Of a stretch of DNA of 6,485 nucleotides, positions 1-4,534 are shown piece by piece (the stretch's first letter is position 1; each line of letters begins with the position of its first letter). The notes below the pieces were generated by a model. The model was given only the letters and a program-made list of their open reading frames with translations. It was not told the DNA's origin and ran no database searches. This DNA comes from an uncultured Succinatimonas sp. (lineage in GTDB: Bacteria > Pseudomonadota > Gammaproteobacteria > Enterobacterales > Succinivibrionaceae), in contig CAJKNC010000089.1 in NCBI GenBank assembly GCA_905201175.1, positions 1-6,485 of the forward strand. Direction: 5' to 3'. A program made the translations under genes and the position numbers.

Positions 1-50
1 AAGGATTTAGATTTAAGCGACAAATTTATTTGCAGGTAATTTTACGGGAT

Positions 51-81
51 TTTAGGCTAAATTTTGCGGTTAAGATATAAT
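51..81 (+). promoter_or_regulatory. Candidate sigma-70 promoter of uvrB
   Basis: A perfect -10 hexamer TATAAT lies at 76-81, about 43 bp before the uvrB start. The -35 is poor: TTAGGC at 52-57 (18-bp spacer) or TTTAGG at 51-56 (19-bp spacer) are the best available. No CTG-N10-CAG LexA-type operator is visible in 1-123, unlike the SOS-controlled uvrB of E. coli. The rest of 1-123 is AT-rich and I see no gene in it. Confidence 0.5.
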
Positions 82-111
82 CTTTCTAGAAAAATTGTTT
101 AGCTTTCACTT

Positions 112-115
112 AGGA
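112..115 (+). promoter_or_regulatory. Ribosome binding site that fixes the GTG start of uvrB
   Basis: AGGA lies 8 nt before the GTG at 124. An in-frame TAG at 118-120 blocks any longer protein, so GTG at 124 is the first possible start. The protein made from it aligns with the N-terminus of known UvrB proteins. Confidence 0.75.
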
Positions 116-123
116 CTTAGCAA

Positions 124-2184
124 GTGGCTCTAAAACGCGATTTTATTTTAAAGTCTGATTTTAAACCTTCAGGAGATCAGGAACAGGCTATCGATCTTTT
201 ATGTAAGGGCTTAGAACAGGGAGACAAGGCTCAAACGCTTTTGGGAGTAACGGGTTCGGGCAAGACTTTTACTATGGCTAATGTTATTGCCAGGGTAAAT
301 CGGCCTACAATGATTCTATCGCACAATAAAACCTTAGCAGCTCAGCTATATGGCGAGATGAAAGAATTTTTCCCTAAAAATGCGGTGGAATATTTTGTCT
401 CTTACTATGATTATTATCAGCCTGAAGCTTATGTGGCAGCGACAGATACCTTTATTGAAAAGGATGCGATGGTAAATGAGCATATTGATCAGATGCGCCT
501 GTCTGCTACTAAGGCCTTGATGGAACGCAAGGATGTCATTGTAGTCTGCACCGTATCTGCAATTTATGGATTAGGAGAGCCGCAGACATATTTAAAGATG
601 ATGCTGCATGTCTCGCGCGGCGAGCATATCAGCATTGACGATATTACAAAACGTTTAGCTGAGCTGCAGTATGTTCGCAATGATCTGGGATTTGCCCGTT
701 CTACCTTCAGAGTCAGAGGCGATGTTATTGATATTTATCCGGCAGAATCTGATGGATATGCAGTAAGAATTGAGCTTTTTGATGATGAAATTGAAAAAAT
801 AAGTACTTTTGATCCGCTGACCGGCGCTCAAATTCAAAATATTCCGCGCGTGACTATTTTCCCTAAGACGCATTATATTACGCCTAAGGAAATTTTAAAG
901 CGTGCAGTAGAGGAGATAAAAAACGAACTTCAAGAGCGCTGTCAGTTCTTTCTGCAAAATAATAAGCTTTTAGAGGAGCAGCGCATTCGTGAGCGTACTG
1001 CTTATGATATTGAAATGATAAACGAGCTAGGTTATTGCTCGGGAATCGAAAACTATTCTCGCTATTTAACCGGCAGAAAGCCAGGTGAACCGCCTCCTTG
1101 TTTATTTGATTATCTTCCTAAGGACGGCTTATTAATTATTGACGAGTCTCATGTAACTGTGCCGCAAATTGGAGCAATGTATCGCGGCGACAGATCGAGA
1201 AAAGAGAATTTGATCAATTTTGGTTTTAGGTTGCCCTCGGCTTTTGATAATCGTCCGTTAAAATTTGAAGAATTTACGCGTCTGCAGCCGCAAACTATTT
1301 ATGTTTCGGCAACTCCTGCTGAATATGAATTAAAAGAATCAAGTCAGGTAGTCGAGCAATTAATCAGGCCTACAGGTCTGCTGGATCCTCTAATTGAGAT
1401 CCGGCCGGTGGCCACTCAGGTTGATGATCTTATGAGTGAGATAAGGAAGACTACTGCTAAACATGAGCGTATTTTGGTTACGACCCTGACGAAAAAATTG
1501 GCCGAGGAGCTAACCTCCTATTTAGATGAGCATGGCATTAAGGTACGTTATCTTCATTCTGATATTGATTCAGTTGAGCGCATGGAAATTATTCGTGATT
1601 TGAGATTAGGAGAATTTGATGTTTTAGTCGGCATCAATCTTTTGCGTGAAGGTCTAGATATGCCGGAGGTCTCATTAGTAGCTGTTTTGGACGCAGACAA
1701 AGAGGGATTTTTGCGTTCATATCGATCTTTAATTCAGACTGTAGGCCGTGCGGCACGTAATGTAAACGGCAGAGCCATTTTTTATGCTGATAAGCTTACC
1801 GATTCTATTAAAAAGACTGTAGATGAGACTATGCGCCGCCGCAAAGCTCAGGAGCTTTATAATCAGGAGCATCATATTATACCTAAACAGATTGAAAAGA
1901 AGATTGTGGATGTTATGGAGGCGGCCATTACTGATACAAATGTATTTAAGGCCCCACAGGAATCACGCAAGAAGCCTATTTCAAGAAAAGATTGGGAATT
2001 GAAGCGGCAGCGGATTTTATCTCCGCACGAGCTGTCTAAGACTATAGCTAAGCTGCAGGAGCGGATGGTAAAGCTTGCGCAGGAATTAAAGTTTGAAGAG
2101 GCTGCGCAAATTCGCGATGAAATTGCCTCATTGCAGCAGCAGCTTATTATGCTGCCGGAAAATGAGGATAATTTAGATCTTTAA
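124..2184 (+). CDS. uvrB: UvrABC excinuclease subunit B
   Basis: UvrB is the damage-verifying helicase-like subunit of cytoplasmic nucleotide excision repair. UvrA loads it onto damaged DNA, and it then recruits UvrC for dual incision. The 686-aa product is nearly collinear with E. coli UvrB (673 aa). Visible features in order: Walker A GVTGSGKT (41-48); the aromatic beta-hairpin around 94-114 (YYDYYQPEAYV) that clamps one DNA strand; Walker B DESH (340-343); motif III SATP (395-398); a helicase C-terminal domain with LVGINLLREGLDMPE (501-515) and motif VI QTVGRAARN (538-546); and a C-terminal UVR coiled-coil domain (about 640-675, LKFEEAAQIRDEI) that contacts UvrA or UvrC. The residues between about 603 and 635 form a variable linker. 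Translation starts at GTG behind AGGA. The gene appears monocistronic, has its own -10, and shows no obvious LexA box. All key motifs are intact, so I expect an active enzyme. Confidence 0.98.
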   Translation: MALKRDFILKSDFKPSGDQEQAIDLLCKGLEQGDKAQTLLGVTGSGKTFTMANVIARVNRPTMILSHNKTLAAQLYGEMKEFFPKNAVEYFVSYYDYYQPEAYVAATDTFIEKDAMVNEHIDQMRLSATKALMERKDVIVVCTVSAIYGLGEPQTYLKMMLHVSRGEHISIDDITKRLAELQYVRNDLGFARSTFRVRGDVIDIYPAESDGYAVRIELFDDEIEKISTFDPLTGAQIQNIPRVTIFPKTHYITPKEILKRAVEEIKNELQERCQFFLQNNKLLEEQRIRERTAYDIEMINELGYCSGIENYSRYLTGRKPGEPPPCLFDYLPKDGLLIIDESHVTVPQIGAMYRGDRSRKENLINFGFRLPSAFDNRPLKFEEFTRLQPQTIYVSATPAEYELKESSQVVEQLIRPTGLLDPLIEIRPVATQVDDLMSEIRKTTAKHERILVTTLTKKLAEELTSYLDEHGIKVRYLHSDIDSVERMEIIRDLRLGEFDVLVGINLLREGLDMPEVSLVAVLDADKEGFLRSYRSLIQTVGRAARNVNGRAIFYADKLTDSIKKTVDETMRRRKAQELYNQEHHIIPKQIEKKIVDVMEAAITDTNVFKAPQESRKKPISRKDWELKRQRILSPHELSKTIAKLQERMVKLAQELKFEEAAQIRDEIASLQQQLIMLPENEDNLDL

Positions 2185-2187
2185 TTC

Positions 2188-2220
2188 TAATCTCTTATTG
2201 AGGTGCTCAATAAGAGATTA
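2188..2220. terminator. Perfect inverted repeat between convergent uvrB and ygfB-like genes
   Basis: Arms 2188-2202 and 2206-2220 are exact 15-bp reverse complements around a 3-nt centre (GTG). The repeat starts 3 bp after the uvrB stop and ends 10 bp before the stop of the opposing gene. The position suits a shared bidirectional terminator. However, the stem is AT-rich and no T tract follows directly on either strand; on the plus strand a T-rich stretch (TTTATTTTT) begins about 10 nt later. The palindrome is certain; its termination role is inferred. Confidence 0.6.
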
Positions 2221-2230
2221 AGACAGAAAT

Positions 2231-2749
2231 TTATTTTTGAGCGTTATAGGTATTTAAAGCTAAGGTACGTATATATTCAATAACCTCTTTGAGATCTTCT
2301 TCAGCTAAATCTTCCTGTGGATCTACCTGAGAGATGGCGCTTAGAGTATGCAGTCCTTCTAAAAGTTCAGGATTGGAGATCTTATGGCTGATGCTGCCGT
2401 CCTGTGAGGCAACTAAACCTAAGCTTAAGCCATAGGCAAGATCTGCTAAGAAGACTAAGCGCTCTTCTTTTGGCTCTTCCTGTGAAGGCATTGCAAAGAG
2501 ATCTGCGGCAGCAGCTTTATCTTTTAGATTGCGCTGACAATCTAAAGCATAGTTAGTAAGGTAGGCAACCAGTATTCCAGGCAGCGGCTCGTCGTCATTC
2601 ATGATCTTTGCACTTATAGCTAAAAAGATGCGTGAGCTGGGATCGAAGCGGCGACACATGAGTCCTAAAACAAAACCGTACCATTGAAAGTGATTCTCTG
2701 TAATGCCTGCTTCATTAAGTTCACTAATAACTTGCTTGTAATCGGCCAT
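2231..2749 (-). CDS. ygfB: UPF0149 / YgfB-YecA family protein
   Basis: This 172-aa, acidic, helix-rich cytoplasmic protein belongs to the UPF0149 family. Its closest likeness is E. coli YgfB (about 190 aa). The N-terminal YGFVLGLMC (24-32) corresponds to HGLISGMIC in YgfB, with the family His replaced by Tyr. The middle LADLAYGLSLGLV (101-113) matches the ADALAGWVNHFLLGLGV segment but lacks the Trp. The acidic C-terminal helix DLKEVIEYIRTLAL (152-165) matches LEEIIEYVRVAAL. There is no signal peptide, membrane segment or YecA-type zinc-binding SEC-C tail. The biochemical role is not established; in Pseudomonas aeruginosa a YgfB homologue is reported to affect beta-lactam resistance through cell-wall recycling genes. 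In E. coli ygfB precedes pepP-ubiH; here it stands alone, converging on uvrB and diverging from suhB. AAAGGA 6 nt before the ATG supports the start. Family assignment is good; orthology to YgfB proper is less certain. Confidence 0.82.
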   Translation of the reverse strand: MADYKQVISELNEAGITENHFQWYGFVLGLMCRRFDPSSRIFLAISAKIMNDDEPLPGILVAYLTNYALDCQRNLKDKAAAADLFAMPSQEEPKEERLVFLADLAYGLSLGLVASQDGSISHKISNPELLEGLHTLSAISQVDPQEDLAEEDLKEVIEYIRTLALNTYNAQK

Positions 2750-2755
2750 AAAAAA

Positions 2756-2761
2756 TCCTTT
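2756..2761 (-). promoter_or_regulatory. Ribosome binding site of the ygfB-like gene
   Basis: Read on the minus strand, AAAGGA ends 6 nt before the ATG whose first base is 2749. This is a standard Shine-Dalgarno match and supports that start. Confidence 0.75.
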
Positions 2762-2782
2762 AAAAAAATGATATTAAGAGCT

Positions 2783-2794
2783 TTTTCTTTAAGA
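2783..2794 (+). promoter_or_regulatory. Possible boxA-like sequence upstream of suhB
   Basis: TTTTCTTTAAGA matches the E. coli rrn boxA TGCTCTTTAACA at 9 of 12 positions, including the CTTTAA core. SuhB is itself a member of the Nus/boxA antitermination complex, and suhB in E. coli is reported to be controlled through boxA. The match lies about 100 bp before the suhB ATG, upstream of the best promoter candidates, so it would be in RNA only if transcription began before about 2780. The region is AT-rich and chance is a real alternative. Confidence 0.2.
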
Positions 2795-2802
2795 AAATAT
2801 AA

Positions 2803-2831
2803 TTGATAACTATAAGAGCATAGATTATAAA
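2803..2831 (+). promoter_or_regulatory. Candidate sigma-70 promoter of suhB (distal)
   Basis: TTGATA at 2803-2808 and TATAAA at 2826-2831 are separated by exactly 17 bp, and each differs from consensus at one position. Predicted initiation near 2838 gives a leader of about 55 nt before the suhB ATG. Confidence 0.6.
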
Positions 2832-2837
2832 CCACAA
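2809..2837 (-). promoter_or_regulatory. Candidate promoter of the ygfB-like gene
   Basis: On the minus strand, TTGTGG (2837-2832) and TATAGT (2814-2809) are spaced by 17 bp. This overlaps the oppositely directed suhB promoter almost completely. A second minus-strand hexamer, perfect TATAAT, lies at 2829-2824 but has no good -35. If used, polymerase could occupy only one direction at a time. Confidence 0.45.
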
Positions 2838-2854
2838 TTTTTGCTAAAATATCG

Positions 2855-2860
2855 TATAAT
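2855..2860 (+). promoter_or_regulatory. Second, proximal -10 element for suhB
   Basis: A perfect TATAAT lies 33 bp before the suhB ATG, but no good -35 sits 16-18 bp upstream (CCACAA at 2832-2837). Initiation would fall near 2867, directly before a run of eight T residues (2869-2876). Confidence 0.4.
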
Positions 2861-2893
2861 AGCGTCACTTTTTTTTATTGGGATTTATAAAAC

Positions 2894-3709
2894 ATGCATC
2901 CTATGCTCAATATCGCCGTGCGCGCAGCTCGCTCCGCCGGTAATTTGATTGCTCGTAATATTGGTCAGCAGTCTCAGCTGACTATCGAAGAGAAAAACAA
3001 GGACGATTTGGTCACAAATATCGATAGGGAATGTGAACAGACCGTAGCAAAGATTTTACTTACCGCTTATCGTAATCACAGCGTTTTAGGCGAGGAGTCT
3101 TTAGCCTCAGGTTCTACTTATGGCAATCCTGATTCTGAATACCAGTGGGTAATTGATCCTATTGATGGTACCACTAACTTTGTTATGGGTATTCCTCATA
3201 CAGCTGTATCCATTGCATTGCGTCATAATGGTATTACTGAAATCGGCGTGGTTTTTGATCCGATGCTCAATGAGATGTTTACTGCTGTTCGCGGAAAGGG
3301 CGCTTATTTAAACGAGCGTCGTATTCGTGTTGGCGCTAAGACTAATTTAGATGGCGCTATCATTGGTACTGCCTTTCCTACTAGATATCGTGAACGCATG
3401 ATTCCTTATTTGGAGCTTTTCTCTAAACTTATCAATAATTGTGCTGACATTAGACGTATGGGCGTGGCAAGCTTGGATCTTTGCTATGTTGCCTGCGGCC
3501 GTTTTGATGGTTATTTAGAGCAGGGTTTAAAGGTTTGGGATTTTGCAGCAGGCGACTTAATTGTTCGTGAGGCCGGTGGTTTGGTAACCGACTTTATGGG
3601 AGAGCCTGGATACAATAAGAGCGGAAATTTAGTGTGCGGCAATCCTAAGGTATTACGCAGTCTCCTGAAAGTTTGCGATCCGCAGTCTTTATCTGCAATC
3701 CTTCGCTAA
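2894..3709 (+). CDS. suhB: Inositol-1-monophosphatase / Nus complex factor SuhB
   Basis: This 271-aa protein is nearly the same length as E. coli SuhB (267 aa) and starts with the same MHPMLNIAVRAAR, which settles the start. It belongs to the Mg2+-dependent, Li+-sensitive inositol monophosphatase family, which hydrolyses inositol 1-phosphate to inositol. Metal-binding residues are present: E67-E68 in GEES, the DPIDGTTNF motif (D88, D91), and the second family motif WDFAAG (215-220, D216). In E. coli SuhB also joins NusA, NusB, NusE and NusG on boxA RNA to promote rRNA antitermination and correct rRNA folding; that this protein does the same is inferred from similarity. RRMGVASLDLCYVACGRFDG (187-206) is the conserved stretch before the second metal motif. 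A GGGA about 10 nt before the ATG is the likely ribosome binding site. The gene is monocistronic, with candidate promoters upstream and an intrinsic terminator downstream. Confidence 0.96.
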   Translation: MHPMLNIAVRAARSAGNLIARNIGQQSQLTIEEKNKDDLVTNIDRECEQTVAKILLTAYRNHSVLGEESLASGSTYGNPDSEYQWVIDPIDGTTNFVMGIPHTAVSIALRHNGITEIGVVFDPMLNEMFTAVRGKGAYLNERRIRVGAKTNLDGAIIGTAFPTRYRERMIPYLELFSKLINNCADIRRMGVASLDLCYVACGRFDGYLEQGLKVWDFAAGDLIVREAGGLVTDFMGEPGYNKSGNLVCGNPKVLRSLLKVCDPQSLSAILR

Positions 3710-3723
3710 ATATTTATTAGAAG

Positions 3724-3753
3724 AAATGGCTGGCCTATGTCAGTCATTTTTTT
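3724..3753 (+). terminator. Intrinsic terminator of suhB
   Basis: A 9-bp stem with one G-U pair is formed by 3724-3732 (AAATGGCTG) and 3741-3749 (CAGTCATTT). It has an 8-nt loop and runs into seven consecutive T residues (3747-3753). It lies 14 bp after the suhB stop and is a classical Rho-independent terminator for the plus strand. Confidence 0.85.
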
Positions 3754-3776
3754 ATTACCGCCATCTTATATGAAAG

Positions 3777-3805
3777 AATAATGCTGCTTATTAAGCAGCA
3801 TTATT
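3777..3805 (-). terminator. Perfect hairpin ending the minus-strand exonuclease operon
   Basis: Arms 3777-3790 and 3792-3805 are exact 14-bp reverse complements around one central T; in RNA this gives a stem of about 13 bp with a GCTGC core. It starts 20 nt past the stop of the exonuclease gene. On the minus strand the stem's 3' arm ends ATTATT and is followed by CTTTC, which is a moderate U-rich tail. It may also back up termination of suhB. Confidence 0.7.
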
Positions 3806-3825
3806 TGCAAAGCTATTAAAGTTTT

Positions 3826-4530
3826 CTATTCACTGCGCTTGTATACTTCTTTGAGCACGTAAGGATTTTTGCCGAAAATATCGTGCAGCTGTGCTAAGAA
3901 AACCTCCGCAGTAGCTAGGCTGTCAGCTAAAGCATTATGCGCTTCGTAGGCAGGAAAGCCGCGGCGCTCGCGGATCCTGTTTAAACGCACGTCTTCAAGC
4001 TTGAAATTCCCCTGATGCTTAAGCAAATTCTTTTCAATTGCCATAGTATCTAAAAAAATCATCGGCAAAGGAATTTTATCGGGAATGTGCAAAGCTTTAT
4101 GGAGAAAGGTGTATTCAATAACCTTGCAGTGAGTCAGAACCAGACCGCCGGCAAGCTTATCCATGAGCTTCATAAAAGCCTCATGCGGATTTAAGCCGTT
4201 TATAAGCTGTTCTGGGGTGATCTGGTTTATGATGGCGGCGTTAGACTTTATTTTTTTGGGATCAACATTCAATAGCTTATGAAATGAGGTGGAAAAATCT
4301 ATAGATCCGGAGATAAAGCTGATTCCGCCCATGGAAAGTACTACATCCTCATCAAAATTAAGACCGGTTGTTTCAAAATCTATAGAGGTAAGCTTCAGAT
4401 TTTTTAACAAGTCATCAGGATTAGGGAGCTCCCTTTCATAAAATTGCTTTAACTCCTCACTTAAATTAGGATCATTTAAAGCTTTTTTACAGCGTTTTTT
4501 TAACTTAATAAGTGGGGAGTCAAATAACAT
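3826..4530 (-). CDS. DnaQ-like (DEDDh) 3'-5' exonuclease
   Basis: This 234-aa product is an RNase T/DnaQ-fold exonuclease that would remove 3'-terminal nucleotides by two-metal catalysis. An N-terminal charged helical extension (1-45) precedes the fold. Exo I is SIDFETTG (49-56, D51 and E53). Exo II is HCKVIEYTFL (134-143), with Glu139 where DnaQ epsilon has Asp. Exo III is AHNALADSLATAEVF (197-211, H198 and D203, the DEDDh signature). It is too divergent, and its neighbours are wrong, to be the replicative DnaQ; it resembles the accessory epsilon-like exonucleases encoded beside CBS-DUF294 proteins in other gammaproteobacteria. It follows such a gene by only 4 bp. Its AGGA lies inside the last codon of that gene, 7 nt before the ATG, so the two are probably co-transcribed and perhaps translationally coupled. 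The substrate is unknown. The Glu in Exo II may be a subfamily trait and not a defect. Confidence 0.9.
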   Translation of the reverse strand: MLFDSPLIKLKKRCKKALNDPNLSEELKQFYERELPNPDDLLKNLKLTSIDFETTGLNFDEDVVLSMGGISFISGSIDFSTSFHKLLNVDPKKIKSNAAIINQITPEQLINGLNPHEAFMKLMDKLAGGLVLTHCKVIEYTFLHKALHIPDKIPLPMIFLDTMAIEKNLLKHQGNFKLEDVRLNRIRERRGFPAYEAHNALADSLATAEVFLAQLHDIFGKNPYVLKEVYKRSE

Positions 4531-4534
4531 TTTT

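Noticed and set aside
1..39. Open frame from the window edge ending in TAA at 37-39, possibly the end of an upstream plus-strand gene
   Set aside because: Only 12 codons are visible, they are rich in AT-biased codons, and nothing recognisable is encoded. It cannot be told from chance.
655..873. 72-codon open frame on the minus strand inside uvrB
   Set aside because: It lies wholly within a strongly conserved gene on the other strand, has no ribosome binding site support and resembles no known protein.
2783..2797. Palindrome TTTTCTT-T-AAGAAAA as a terminator or RNA hairpin
   Set aside because: A 1-nt centre and all-A/T-rich arms give an unstable RNA structure, and its place in the leader of the ygfB-like gene does not suit a terminator. 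It is kept only as context for the boxA-like match.
2665..2868. 67-codon minus-strand open frame overlapping the start of the ygfB-like gene
   Set aside because: It crosses the divergent promoter region and overlaps the well-supported ygfB-like start in another frame. Its hydrophobic, Leu-rich stretch is what AT-rich DNA gives by chance.
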